Shown piece by piece: positions 16,121 through 25,256 of a stretch of 64,000 nt of DNA. A model generated the notes under the pieces. That model did not search any database. It was not told the DNA's origin and worked only from the letters and a program-made list of their open reading frames with translations. The number at the start of each line of letters is the position of its first letter. Within the stretch, counting starts at the first letter, position 1. The stretch is from Lachnospiraceae bacterium (GTDB lineage: Bacteria; Bacillota; Clostridia; Lachnospirales; Lachnospiraceae). Location: positions 81,999 through 145,998 of the forward strand of contig SVFC01000004.1 in assembly GCA_015057035.1 (NCBI GenBank), written 5' to 3'. Both the position numbers and the translations under genes were made by a program.

Positions 16121-18778
16121 TTGAGTTATAACAAGAGTACTATTAAACGTAAAATCCAGACAACAGATTCAACACCTGCCAAGGTAAAGAATAAATTTAT
16201 CATTAGTTCCATCAAGGTGGTCATGACCTTCATTATCGTATTTGCAGTAATCGTAGGCAGTACAGGCCTTGGTGTTGCCAAGGGAATCATTGATTCTGCG
16301 CCTGATATCTCAGATATTAAAGTCACACCTACCGGTTATCAGACTACGGTATATGCCGCAGATGGAAAGACATCCATTGCAACACTGGTTGGTTCAGGTG
16401 CAAACCGAAAATACGTAACCATTGATGAGATTCCACTTCACACACAGCACGCCTTTGTAGCAATTGAAGATTCCCGTTTCTACGAACACAACGGTATTGA
16501 CCTGTATGGTATTGCCCGTGCTGCTGTTGTTGCAGTAAAAGACATTTTATCAGGAAGATCCCCATCTCAGGGTGCTAGTACCATTACCCAGCAGTTAATC
16601 AAGAACAACGTATTAATCACTTGGGTAGGTGAAGATACTTTCATCGAAAGTCTCCAGCGTAAGATTCAGGAGCAGTACCTGGCATTGAAATTGGAAGAAC
16701 AGTTGCAGGACAAGGACTTTATCCTGGAAAACTACTTAAATACCATTAACTTAGGACAAAACACTCTGGGTATCCAGGCAGCATCTCAGCGATACTTCGG
16801 CAAAGACGTATCAGAGCTTACCTTGTCTGAAAGTGCTGTTATTGCAGGTATCACCAAGATGCCATACAGCTACAACCCTATCACAAACCCTGAGAAAAAT
16901 GCAGAGCGTCGTGAGAAGGTCCTTCGCGATATGTTAGCGCAGGGATACATCACCCAGGAAGAACATGATGAAGCCCTTGCAGATAATGTATATGACCGTA
17001 TTGCTTTGTACAATTCCAATACCGAGACTTCTTATAACAGTTATTTCGTAGATGCTCTGATTGATGATGTCATTGATGACTTAGTAGAAATCAAGGGCTA
17101 CACGGAAACAGAAGCTTACAAGGCTTTGTACCGTGGCGGTTTGACCATCGTATCTACTCAGGACTTAGAGATTCAGAAGATTGTAGACGAAGAAGCAAAC
17201 AATCCTGACAATTATCCAAAGGACGTAGAATATTCCTTCATGCTGAACTTCCAGGTGAAGAAAGCAGACGGAACCTTTAAGACACATACCCATTACACTA
17301 TGTTGTCTTATTATAAAAAAGCCACAAATAACACCAACTTCACGATTAACTATGACTCAGAAGAAGCGTGTTACGAAGCTATTGAAAAATACAAAAAGGA
17401 TATCCTAGAGGAAGGTGACACCATCGTAGATGGTTCCGAATCCATTTACATCACCCTTCAGCCTCAGATTGCATTAACTGTCATTGACCAATATACAGGT
17501 CAGGTTAAGGCTTTGGTTGGCGGACGTGGTGAAAAAGAAGGTAACCGTACCTGGAACCGTGCAACAGATACTACCCGTCAGCCAGGCTCTACCTTTAAGA
17601 TTCTTGCTTGCTACGCTCCAGCCCTTGAAGTTGGCGGATACACGCTGGCAAGCGTACAGGATGACTGCGAATTAATCATCGGTGATAAAACTTATCGAAA
17701 TTCCGATGAGGAATACCATGGACTGACTACAATCCGCGAAGCCATTACGAAATCCTATAACATTGTAACCTTAAAGACATTGCAGGATATCGGCGCTGGC
17801 ACCGGTTTGGAATATGCTAAAAAATTTGGTTTTACCACACTGTCCGAGTCTGACCGAAGCTTAAGCCTTTGTCTTGGTGGTTTGACCAATGGTGTGAAAA
17901 ACATCGAACTTACTGCCGCTTATGCTGCAATTGCTAACGGCGGTGAATATATTGAACCAAGCTATTATACACAGATTTATGATCATGACGGAAACCTGAT
18001 TCTGGATAACAGCCAGAAGGAACGTCATACTGTTATCAGTCCACAGACTGCCTTCTTACTTACAGAGGCAATGCAGGACGTTATGACAAGTGGTACTGGT
18101 AAAAAAGCTTACTTCGGTAGCACAATGCCACAGGCTGGTAAAACTGGTACAACTACTGCAAGCCGTGACTCTCTATTTGCAGGATATACACCATATTATA
18201 CCTGTGCTGTTTGGGGTGGCTACGATGACAACTCAAAACAGAAGAGTTCCACTACGACTTACTGTAGAAACATTTGGCGTGCATCTATGAGTCGTATTCA
18301 TGCGGATTTACCTTACAAGGACTTCACCAGACCAAGTAAGATTACAACCGCTGTAGTATGTAAGGACTCAGGACTTGTTCCATTAGAAGGAATTTGTTCT
18401 ACTTGCATCAAAGGCAACTCTGTTTATACAGAATATTTTACCTTAGGAACCACTCCTGTTTCCACATGTAACCACCACATCAAATTAGACATTTGTTCCG
18501 CTACCGGTCAGCTGGCTTCTGCAAACTGTACACATACCACCAGCAAGGTTTATATCTATGATGCTGATCCAGAGACTAACGATAAGAAGTATATTGCTTC
18601 TGATGCATTCCTGATGACTCCTTGTACGTTGCATAGTGTTCAACTTCCAGAAGTTCCAACACCTGGACCAACAGATCCAACCGATCCAGGAACTTCCGAT
18701 GATCCAGGCAACAATGTTCCCGATGATCCATCTCAGGAAGCTCCTCTGGAAGATGCTCCAGACAACGGAACTAACTAA
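16121..18778 (+). CDS. Class A penicillin-binding protein (PBP1A type)
   Basis: 885 aa bifunctional peptidoglycan synthase. Cytoplasmic basic tail, one TM helix (about 27-50), then the GT51 glycosyltransferase with catalytic Glu116 in EDSRFYEHNG and QGASTITQQL. The transpeptidase has PGSTFK (Ser and Lys of SxxK), KSYN (SxN) and AGKTGTT (KTG). The C-terminal 35 residues are a Pro/Asp/Thr-rich tail. It extends and crosslinks cell wall outside the membrane and is a beta-lactam target. The start is TTG at 16121 with AGGAGG eight bases upstream. It is a monocistronic gene ending exactly at the 264-nt palindrome. Confidence 0.95.
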   Translation: MSYNKSTIKRKIQTTDSTPAKVKNKFIISSIKVVMTFIIVFAVIVGSTGLGVAKGIIDSAPDISDIKVTPTGYQTTVYAADGKTSIATLVGSGANRKYVTIDEIPLHTQHAFVAIEDSRFYEHNGIDLYGIARAAVVAVKDILSGRSPSQGASTITQQLIKNNVLITWVGEDTFIESLQRKIQEQYLALKLEEQLQDKDFILENYLNTINLGQNTLGIQAASQRYFGKDVSELTLSESAVIAGITKMPYSYNPITNPEKNAERREKVLRDMLAQGYITQEEHDEALADNVYDRIALYNSNTETSYNSYFVDALIDDVIDDLVEIKGYTETEAYKALYRGGLTIVSTQDLEIQKIVDEEANNPDNYPKDVEYSFMLNFQVKKADGTFKTHTHYTMLSYYKKATNNTNFTINYDSEEACYEAIEKYKKDILEEGDTIVDGSESIYITLQPQIALTVIDQYTGQVKALVGGRGEKEGNRTWNRATDTTRQPGSTFKILACYAPALEVGGYTLASVQDDCELIIGDKTYRNSDEEYHGLTTIREAITKSYNIVTLKTLQDIGAGTGLEYAKKFGFTTLSESDRSLSLCLGGLTNGVKNIELTAAYAAIANGGEYIEPSYYTQIYDHDGNLILDNSQKERHTVISPQTAFLLTEAMQDVMTSGTGKKAYFGSTMPQAGKTGTTTASRDSLFAGYTPYYTCAVWGGYDDNSKQKSSTTTYCRNIWRASMSRIHADLPYKDFTRPSKITTAVVCKDSGLVPLEGICSTCIKGNSVYTEYFTLGTTPVSTCNHHIKLDICSATGQLASANCTHTTSKVYIYDADPETNDKKYIASDAFLMTPCTLHSVQLPEVPTPGPTDPTDPGTSDDPGNNVPDDPSQEAPLEDAPDNGTN

Positions 18779-19042
18779 TGTCTTTTGAATGTCGGACATC
18801 CGTGGGCTGGCAGTATGCGCATCGGAGACTTCGTTGTAATTTTCAAGTACTTCTAGATATGCCTTAGAACAAAGTTGATATAAAAAACCGCTCTTGAGAA
18901 CTCGGCGCAAAAGTAGCGCCTCAAACATTCAAGAGCGGTTTTACATTTTGTTCTAATGGCATATCAAGAAGTACTAAGAAAACTCCAAATAGTCTCTGAT
19001 GCGCATACTGCCAGCCCACGGATGTTCGTCTATCAAAAGACA
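18779..19042. repeat. 264-nt imperfect palindrome with bidirectional terminator core
   Basis: The whole gap between the convergent PBP and glnN genes folds back on itself. tgtcttttga at 18779 matches tcaaaagaca at 19033-19042. A 28-nt perfect arm lies at 18796-18823 and 18998-19025. Further in, gatatgcc and ttagaac match their partners, and the core aaaaccgctcttga/tcaagagcggtttt (18884-18942) encloses ggcgc-aaaagta-gcgcc. The core with its flanking A/T runs should terminate transcripts in both directions. The long outer arms are far more than a terminator needs. Confidence 0.88.
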
Positions 19043-19076
19043 CGAAAACATCCATCAAAAAGCGATTCTTATTTTT

Positions 19077-21200
19077 CTATACTTCAAAAATCAGGTCGCC
19101 ATACGAAGGCATTGGCCACATAGATTTGTCTACAATCATTTCCAATTTGTCAACTGGCGCACGCAGGTTGCTCATAGCCACGGCAACTTCATCGTTATAG
19201 TAGTGAGCCTGGGCTTCACCACGCTCCATCTTAACAGCGATCTCCGTTACTTCCTGCAATCTGGTGAGTGCCGCTTTGGTCTCTGCCAACAAGTGGGATG
19301 TTTCTGTGAGAAGTTCTGCCTGTACATTAATAGGAATATCCGGACATGCCATTTTTACTGCATTGTAGCTTTCTGCCAATACAGTAGTATATCGAATAAC
19401 TGCAGGAATGATTTGCTTGGTGGCAATATCAATCATTGCACGAGCTTCAATATTCAAAGTCTTAGCATAGATTTCATATTCGATTTCCACGCGGGACTCT
19501 AATTCATTTCTGCTAAATACGTTGAAACGTTCGAATGCTGCAACAGATTCTGGCGCAATGTAGGCTGGAATTGCATCCACCATACATTTGTGGTTTGGAA
19601 GTCCTCGACGAGCCGCTTCTTCCACCCATTCCTCAGAATATCCATTTCCGTTAAAAATAATACGTTCATGTTCTTTTGCATATTCTGAGATTAATTCACG
19701 CACTGCTACGTCCACGTTGTCTGCTTTTTCTAATACATCGCAGGCATCTGCAAACGCTTCTGCCACAATCGTATTCAGGATAACGTTGGACTGTGCCACG
19801 GAATCCATGGATCCCACCATACGGAACTCAAACTTATTGCCCGTAAAAGCAAATGGTGAAGTACGGTTTCTATCTGCCGCATCCTTACGGAAGTCTGGCA
19901 GGGTTTTCACACCTGTAGAGAGACGTTCTCTCTTGATGCTGTGGGTTGCGCTACCTGTGGCAATAAACTGTGCCAAAACGTCTTCTAACTGTTCTCCAAG
20001 GTATACCGAAATAATCGCAGGTGGTGCTTCATTCGCTCCAAGACGATGGTCATTGCCTACGTCTGCCGCAGAAGCACGAAGAAGACTAGCATGCTTATCT
20101 ACTGCACGAAGCACACATGCTAACACTAACATAAACTGTGTGTTTTCATGTGGTTTAGAACCTGGATTCAAAAGATTGATACCATCATCGGTAGTCAGTG
20201 ACCAGTTATTGTGCTTACCAGAACCATTCACACCTGCAAATGGCTTCTCGTGAAGGAGACACTGTAAACCATGACGACCAGCAACCTTCTTCAAGGTTTC
20301 CATCACAAGCTGGTTGTGGTCTACCGCCACGTTACATGTGGCATAAATTGGTGCAAGCTCATGCTGCGCTGGTGCAGCTTCGTTGTGCTCTGTTTTGGCT
20401 GTTACACCCAGTTTCCACAACTCCACGTCCACATCCTTCATATATGCAGCAATACGTTCACGAATGGAGCCAAAATAATGGTCATCCATTTCCTGTCCCT
20501 TTGGTGGCATTGCTCCAAACAGAGTACGTCCTGTAAATACCAGGTCTTTTCTCTTTAGGTATTTCTCTCTATCTACAATAAAATATTCCTGCTCTGGACC
20601 AACAGATGGAATCACCTTCTTGGAAGTGGTATTGCCAAGCACTCTAAGTAGTCTTAAAGACTGTTCGTTGATGGCTTCCATAGAACGAAGAAGTGGTGTC
20701 TTCTGATCCAAGGCTTCTCCTGTATAAGAGCAGAAAGCGGTTGGAATACAAAGCGTAGCACCGCCTGCATCCTGTCTCACGAAGGCTGGAGAAGTACAAT
20801 CCCAAGCTGTATATCCTCTCGCCTCAAAGGTAGCGCGAAGACCACCTGAAGGGAAAGAAGATGCATCTGGCTCCCCTTTGATTAATTCTTTTCCTGAAAA
20901 ACTCATAAGTACTTTGCCATTTGCCATAGGCGCTGTGATAAATGAGTCATGCTTCTCTGCGGTTACCCCGGTCAGTGGCTGGAACCAGTGTGTATAATGA
21001 GTGGCACCTTTTTCAATGGCCCATTCCTTCATCTCGTGTGCGATTACGTCAGCGGTTTCAATATCCAGTTCAATTCCTTCTTCGATTACCTGGTGAAGTT
21101 TCTGGTAAATCTTCTTAGGAAGACGCGCCTGCATTGCAGCATCATCAAATACATTTTCACCAAAAATCTCAGCCACATTAATTCTAGTAATTTCGCTCAT
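19077..21200 (-). CDS. glnN: Glutamine synthetase type III
   Basis: 707 aa, the length of the GSIII family rather than the shorter GSI. It makes glutamine from glutamate, ammonia and ATP in the cytoplasm. Family-specific segments are clear: [25 protein letters not shown] with metal-ligand Glu, [27 protein letters not shown] and [21 protein letters not shown] prefer ATG 21198-21200 ([14 protein letters not shown]); the ORF-track start six codons earlier is a TTG. It is monocistronic, with the giant palindrome after it. Confidence 0.95.
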   Translation of the reverse strand: MSEITRINVAEIFGENVFDDAAMQARLPKKIYQKLHQVIEEGIELDIETADVIAHEMKEWAIEKGATHYTHWFQPLTGVTAEKHDSFITAPMANGKVLMSFSGKELIKGEPDASSFPSGGLRATFEARGYTAWDCTSPAFVRQDAGGATLCIPTAFCSYTGEALDQKTPLLRSMEAINEQSLRLLRVLGNTTSKKVIPSVGPEQEYFIVDREKYLKRKDLVFTGRTLFGAMPPKGQEMDDHYFGSIRERIAAYMKDVDVELWKLGVTAKTEHNEAAPAQHELAPIYATCNVAVDHNQLVMETLKKVAGRHGLQCLLHEKPFAGVNGSGKHNNWSLTTDDGINLLNPGSKPHENTQFMLVLACVLRAVDKHASLLRASAADVGNDHRLGANEAPPAIISVYLGEQLEDVLAQFIATGSATHSIKRERLSTGVKTLPDFRKDAADRNRTSPFAFTGNKFEFRMVGSMDSVAQSNVILNTIVAEAFADACDVLEKADNVDVAVRELISEYAKEHERIIFNGNGYSEEWVEEAARRGLPNHKCMVDAIPAYIAPESVAAFERFNVFSRNELESRVEIEYEIYAKTLNIEARAMIDIATKQIIPAVIRYTTVLAESYNAVKMACPDIPINVQAELLTETSHLLAETKAALTRLQEVTEIAVKMERGEAQAHYYNDEVAVAMSNLRAPVDKLEMIVDKSMWPMPSYGDLIFEV

Positions 21201-21360
21201 ACACTGTTCCCTTTCCAATAGTTATAGTATATTTCTATTTTACATATATCATTTATAAGTTTTTCTTATCCATCAATATTCATTGTTGCAGAAATCTTAT
21301 AAAAATTATGTAACTACTATACTCCACTTTGTCCCATTAGTAAAGAGAAATTTATAAACA

Positions 21361-21405
21361 AAAAAGTTCTTGTGTGATGTTATTTTCATCACGCAAGAAC
21401 TTTTT
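21361..21405 (-). terminator. Terminator after fba
   Basis: aaagttcttgtgtgatg and catcacgcaagaacttt form a 17-bp stem with one mismatch. On the minus strand it ends in a T-run. It lies 30 nt past the aldolase stop codon. Confidence 0.92.
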
Positions 21406-21435
21406 CTACTTAGTTACTTTCTATGCCTAATCTAA

Positions 21436-22305
21436 TTATGCATTAGCTTTTCCAGCAGAACCAAATAATGCGATTTTTTCGCGTACAGTTGCTTTGATTC
21501 CTTCTGCACCTGGAGCCAATAATTTACGTGGGTCAAATCCCTTGCCTTCAAGGTCTTTGCCAGCTTCGATATATTTACGTGTAGCTTCAGCAAATGCTAA
21601 CTGACATTCTGTGTTAACGTTGATTTTTGCAACGCCGAGGTCAATTGCTTTCTTAATCATATCTTCTGGGATACCTGTACCACCGTGAAGAACTAATGGC
21701 ATATCGCCTGTTTTTTCCTGGATAGCGTCTAATGTTTCGAAGCTAAGTCCAGCCCAGTTTGCTGGGTATTTTCCGTGGATGTTACCGATACCTGCTGCAA
21801 GCATATCTACACCAAGGTCTGCGATTGCTTTACATTCGTTAGGATCTGCACATTCACCAGCACCAACAACACCGTCTTCTTCTCCACCGATAGAACCAAC
21901 TTCTGCTTCGATAGATAATCCTGCTGCATGAGCTGCTGCTACTAATTCTGTTGTCTTAGCTACGTTTTCTTCGATTGAGTAGTGTGAACCGTCAAACATG
22001 ATTGATGTAAATCCTGCTTCGATACATTTCTTACATCCTTCGTATGAGCCGTGGTCTAAGTGAAGAGCAACTGGAACTGTGATTCCAAGTTCTTCGTCCA
22101 TAGCCTTAACCATAGCTGCTACTGTCTTAGGTCCAACCATGTATTTTGCAGCACCTTCTGACATACCAAGAATAACTGGTGACTGTAATTCCTGTGCTAC
22201 TAAAAGAATAGATTTTGTCCATTCTAAGTTGTTGATATTAAACTGACCTACTGCATAGTGGCCTGCTTTTGCTTTGTCGAGCATTTCTTTTGCTGATACT
22301 AACAT
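21436..22305 (-). CDS. fba: Class II fructose-1,6-bisphosphate aldolase
   Basis: 289 aa zinc-dependent aldolase. It cleaves fructose 1,6-bisphosphate to DHAP and glyceraldehyde 3-phosphate in glycolysis. Zinc ligands and catalytic segments are visible: ALHLDHG (His and Asp), AEVGSIGGEEDG, GNIHGKYP and VLHGGTGIP. The NVNTE motif that contacts the phosphate is near residue 217. ATG 22303-22305 follows AGGAGGAAAATCAA, an ideal SD, in line with high expression. It lies behind the lipid-kinase gene but is separated from it by an AT-rich gap with TATAAT, so it probably has its own promoter. Confidence 0.96.
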   Translation of the reverse strand: MLVSAKEMLDKAKAGHYAVGQFNINNLEWTKSILLVAQELQSPVILGMSEGAAKYMVGPKTVAAMVKAMDEELGITVPVALHLDHGSYEGCKKCIEAGFTSIMFDGSHYSIEENVAKTTELVAAAHAAGLSIEAEVGSIGGEEDGVVGAGECADPNECKAIADLGVDMLAAGIGNIHGKYPANWAGLSFETLDAIQEKTGDMPLVLHGGTGIPEDMIKKAIDLGVAKINVNTECQLAFAEATRKYIEAGKDLEGKGFDPRKLLAPGAEGIKATVREKIALFGSAGKANA

Positions 22306-22385
22306 TTGATTTTCCTCCTGTAATCTTATAACTGTAATGATTATAGTACATTTATTACAAAAAATAAAGGTTAAAAACTTAACAA

Positions 22386-23285
22386 TTATTTTTTCTTATC
22401 TATGAGAATTTGCACTTTTTTGCATAAATTCTTGATGTCTACGGTGGCGTGTTTTCCACCAAACTCACCATCCAATGTCCAAGGAATCTCTTCTGTGGAA
22501 CAGATACGGATGTGGTCTGTTTTGAAGGTATATACCATTTTCGTCGGTGTCTCATCTCCCATAAGGTGGGCAATGATTTCTCCTAACTGGATAGCATCCA
22601 TCGGCGGACGCACAAGGGTTACTTCAAACTCACCGTCGCTAAGCTCTACATTTTTTCCAGTCATGCCTTTGAAGCCTGCCACAGAAGTGGAGTTTGTAAC
22701 CATTCCGTATATGAATCGGTCATCAATGATTTTGCCATTGGATTCCACATGCATGAGATAGTTTGGAATGGCAGCGAGGCTTTTAGCTGCAGACAGAATA
22801 TATGCCATATGGCCTAACACATTCTTAAGCTCCTGCGGTGTCTCATAAGAAATCTCCGTAAACATTCCAAAAGCGGCGATATATACAAACGTGTCATCAT
22901 TGAACTGACCCACATCAAACCTACCCTCTCTTTTGCCCACTGCAATACGAGCGGCTTTTACCATGTCATTTGGTATCCCAATAGAGCTGGCAAAGTCATT
23001 GGTACTTCCTGCAGGAATATACCCCAATGGAATCTCCAGTTCTGCTTCACGCATCCCTGTAACCACTTCATCTAAGGTTCCATCTCCGCCACAACATACG
23101 ATGCGGTCAAACAATGCACCTTCTTCTTTTACTTTACGCTTTGCATCCTCTTTTGCCTGGGTGGTGTAGATGGTCACGTCGAACTTCGCTTTGACCATAA
23201 CATCTACGATATCCACTAAATGATTGCGAATCAATCCCATTCCAGACTTTGGATTAAAAATAAATAATAACTTCTGATTCCCCAT
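22386..23285 (-). CDS. Diacylglycerol kinase family lipid kinase (YegS/DagK-like)
   Basis: 299 aa. The N-terminal ATP-binding fold has LFIFNPKSG and the hallmark CCGGDGTLDEVVTGM near residues 64-78. IPLGYIPAGSTNDFASSIGI is the second signature. The C-terminal beta-sandwich ends DGEFGGKHATVDI. DgkB-type members recycle diacylglycerol for phospholipid synthesis; others act on different lipids, so the substrate is uncertain. It is the last gene of the hprK-rapZ-whiA series, starting 23 nt after the Crh-like gene. Confidence 0.9.
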   Translation of the reverse strand: MGNQKLLFIFNPKSGMGLIRNHLVDIVDVMVKAKFDVTIYTTQAKEDAKRKVKEEGALFDRIVCCGGDGTLDEVVTGMREAELEIPLGYIPAGSTNDFASSIGIPNDMVKAARIAVGKREGRFDVGQFNDDTFVYIAAFGMFTEISYETPQELKNVLGHMAYILSAAKSLAAIPNYLMHVESNGKIIDDRFIYGMVTNSTSVAGFKGMTGKNVELSDGEFEVTLVRPPMDAIQLGEIIAHLMGDETPTKMVYTFKTDHIRICSTEEIPWTLDGEFGGKHATVDIKNLCKKVQILIDKKK

Positions 23286-23308
23286 AACACCTATCCTGCA
23301 CGATTCAA

Positions 23309-23557
23309 TTAATTGCCAAGAAACTCTTCCAAAGCGGCAATTGCCACTTCTTCATCTGTTCCCTCTGCTTCAATTGTGATTATTTTTCCTTGGTCTAAGC
23401 CCAATCCCATAATGCCCATTATGCTTTTGGCATTAATACTGCGATTATCCATCACAAGTGTAATACGACTGGAGTAATTGTTTGCAATTCCAACTAATTC
23501 TGCCAAAGAACGAGCATCATACACAGATGCGCTTTTTACAGTAATCTCTTTTCTCAT
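23309..23557 (-). CDS. HPr-like protein, Crh-type (active-site His replaced)
   Basis: 82 aa HPr fold. The usual GLHARPA loop is SVYDARSLA, so Asp14 takes the place of the PTS-phosphorylated His15. The HPrK target region is intact: INAKSIMGIM with Ser45 matching Ser46. This fits Crh, a regulatory HPr that cannot carry PTS phosphate but works with CcpA after Ser phosphorylation. B. subtilis crh also follows whiA, so synteny supports the call. I chose ATG 23555-23557, which has AAGGAG seven bases upstream; the ORF-track start sits too close to that SD. HPr kinase is encoded 4 kb upstream in the same direction. Confidence 0.85.
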   Translation of the reverse strand: MRKEITVKSASVYDARSLAELVGIANNYSSRITLVMDNRSINAKSIMGIMGLGLDQGKIITIEAEGTDEEVAIAALEEFLGN

Positions 23558-23569
23558 AAACATTCTCCT

Positions 23570-24379
23570 TTATCTTAAATCCTCTGCGAGTGCTGCCAGC
23601 TTACGTAATCTATGGTTAATCCCTGATTTTCCTACTGGCGGATTTAAATACGCTCCCAAATCCTTCAGTGGAGCCTCTCTGTGCTCCAAACGAACCTGCG
23701 CCATCTCACGTAGGGGTGCCGGCAGGTTATCAAATCCAATCGTATCACGAATCAATTCAATATCTGCAATCTGCTTCACCGCTGCATTAACCGTTTTGTT
23801 AATATTGGCTGTTTCGCAGTTTACCTGGCGATTTACGGAATTACGCATCTCTTTTATGATACGAACATTTTCCAGGTTCATAAGAGATACATATGCTTCC
23901 ATGACATTTAACATGTCAACAATCTGAGAACCATCTTTTAAATACACCACATAGTGATTTTTACGTTCTACAATCTTTGGTTCGGTCTCAAACTCCGCCA
24001 TAAGTTCCTGCAAGCGCTGTGCCTGCTCTGGGGTACGACAAACAATCTCAAAATGATATGCCTTGTTTGGATCACTCATGGATCCTGACGCCAAAAACGC
24101 TCCACGAATGAAGGCTCTCTTACAGCACATTTTTTCTAAATAAAGGCTTTGAATCGCCTCCATGATGCGTTTTCGCTCCGCCTCATTCAAAGGCTTATCG
24201 ATATCAATTGCAAAAGCACGTTTCATAAGAGTCGCATACTTTTCCATTAACATTGGATTCTCTGACTCGAAATAAAGGCCTTCCTGCATAATCATTGCCG
24301 CTAACTCTGCCACCTGACAATGCTTACTCTTACTAAACTGCTTCACAAGTTCTACTTTAACATCACTTGAAAATGACAT
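23570..24379 (-). CDS. whiA: DNA-binding protein WhiA
   Basis: 269 aa. It begins MSFSSDVKVELVKQFSKSKHCQVAELAAMI and has the LAGLIDADG-like core CCKRAFIRGAFLASGSMSDP. The C-terminal half, NLENVRIIKEMRNSVNRQVNCETANINK and VGKSGINHRLRKLA, is the conserved WhiA helix-turn-helix region. WhiA affects sporulation in Streptomyces, and division and chromosome segregation in Bacillus. It is some 40 residues shorter than common homologues, with the missing part between the first strand region and CCKRAF. The gene starts 1 nt after rapZ. Confidence 0.92.
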   Translation of the reverse strand: MSFSSDVKVELVKQFSKSKHCQVAELAAMIMQEGLYFESENPMLMEKYATLMKRAFAIDIDKPLNEAERKRIMEAIQSLYLEKMCCKRAFIRGAFLASGSMSDPNKAYHFEIVCRTPEQAQRLQELMAEFETEPKIVERKNHYVVYLKDGSQIVDMLNVMEAYVSLMNLENVRIIKEMRNSVNRQVNCETANINKTVNAAVKQIADIELIRDTIGFDNLPAPLREMAQVRLEHREAPLKDLGAYLNPPVGKSGINHRLRKLAALAEDLR

Positions 24380-24380
24380 T

Positions 24381-25256
24381 TTATTTTCCTCTTAAAGCAT
24401 CCTTGGTAATATCTCTATGTTCTATCTTAAGTCCATATTCTCTATCGCCGTCTAAACGTTTGAATAATTCGTTGGCCAGTGTTACAGAACGATGTTTTCC
24501 ACCGGTACAGCCGATAGAAATTACCAACTGATTTTTTCCTTCTGAAATATACTGTGGAATCAAAAATTCCACCAAATCTTCTATCTTATCTACAAATTGT
24601 CCCGCTTCCGGACAATTCATAACAAACTGCTGAATCTCTGGGTCGTTGCCTGTCTTTGGGCGTAACTCCACGTCATAATATGGATTTGGAAGGAATCTCA
24701 CATCCAGCACAATATCCGAATCTGCTGGAATTCCATATTTAAATCCAAAGGACAGAATGGTAACGATCATGCTCTGATAATCTTCATTGTGTACAAAGAT
24801 TTTCTCCAGTTCTGTTTTCAGTTCTCTGGTAAGAAGGTTACTGGTATCAATAATGTAGTCTGCACGCTTTTTCAGGAAATCAATCTTCTCTCGTTCTTTT
24901 TCGATTCCTTTGTCTACACGCTCTCCCTTAGCAAGGGGATGGCTTCGACGGGTTTCTTTGTAACGTTTTACCAACACTGCATCAGAAGCATCCAGGAACA
25001 GAATATCATAAGAGATATGCCCCTCTTCCATGCTATCCAGCACACCTTTCAGTTCATCCAGGTCCTGACCACTTCGCACGTCCATCCCAATGGCCACATT
25101 ACTCTGGGTCATTTTGGCTCCGCTGAATAATTCTACAAATTTTTCAAAAAATGATACCGGAAGATTATCTACGCAAAAATACCCTATATCTTCCATCATT
25201 TTCATTGCTGTACTTTTTCCAGCCCCTGACATTCCCGTTACAATTACAAGCTTCAC
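24381..25256 (-). CDS. rapZ: RapZ/YvcJ nucleotide-binding protein
   Basis: 291 aa. P-loop GMSGAGKST at the N-terminus, and the family-specific C-terminal region FGFKYGIPADSDIVLDVRFLPNPYY and GCTGGKHRSVTLA. E. coli RapZ steers RNase E to the GlmZ RNA; YvcJ of Bacillus hydrolyses GTP and affects competence, so the role in this organism is not certain. The start is GTG 25254-25256, sharing one base with the murB stop (TAGTG), a sign of translational coupling. In Bacillus yvcK lies between rapZ and whiA; here it is absent. Confidence 0.94.
   Translation of the reverse strand: MKLVIVTGMSGAGKSTAMKMMEDIGYFCVDNLPVSFFEKFVELFSGAKMTQSNVAIGMDVRSGQDLDELKGVLDSMEEGHISYDILFLDASDAVLVKRYKETRRSHPLAKGERVDKGIEKEREKIDFLKKRADYIIDTSNLLTRELKTELEKIFVHNEDYQSMIVTILSFGFKYGIPADSDIVLDVRFLPNPYYDVELRPKTGNDPEIQQFVMNCPEAGQFVDKIEDLVEFLIPQYISEGKNQLVISIGCTGGKHRSVTLANELFKRLDGDREYGLKIEHRDITKDALRGK

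Noticed and set aside
18485-18928. 147-aa minus-strand ORF at the PBP end
   Set aside because: It overlaps the PBP coding end and one arm of the palindrome, and has no SD or family likeness.
18999-19502. 167-aa plus-strand ORF
   Set aside because: It runs antisense to glnN and one arm of the palindrome. His/Cys/Phe-rich composition is typical of shadow frames.
19588-20253. 221-aa plus-strand ORF inside glnN
   Set aside because: Antisense to a clearly conserved glutamine synthetase; no SD and a Ser/Arg-rich shadow composition.
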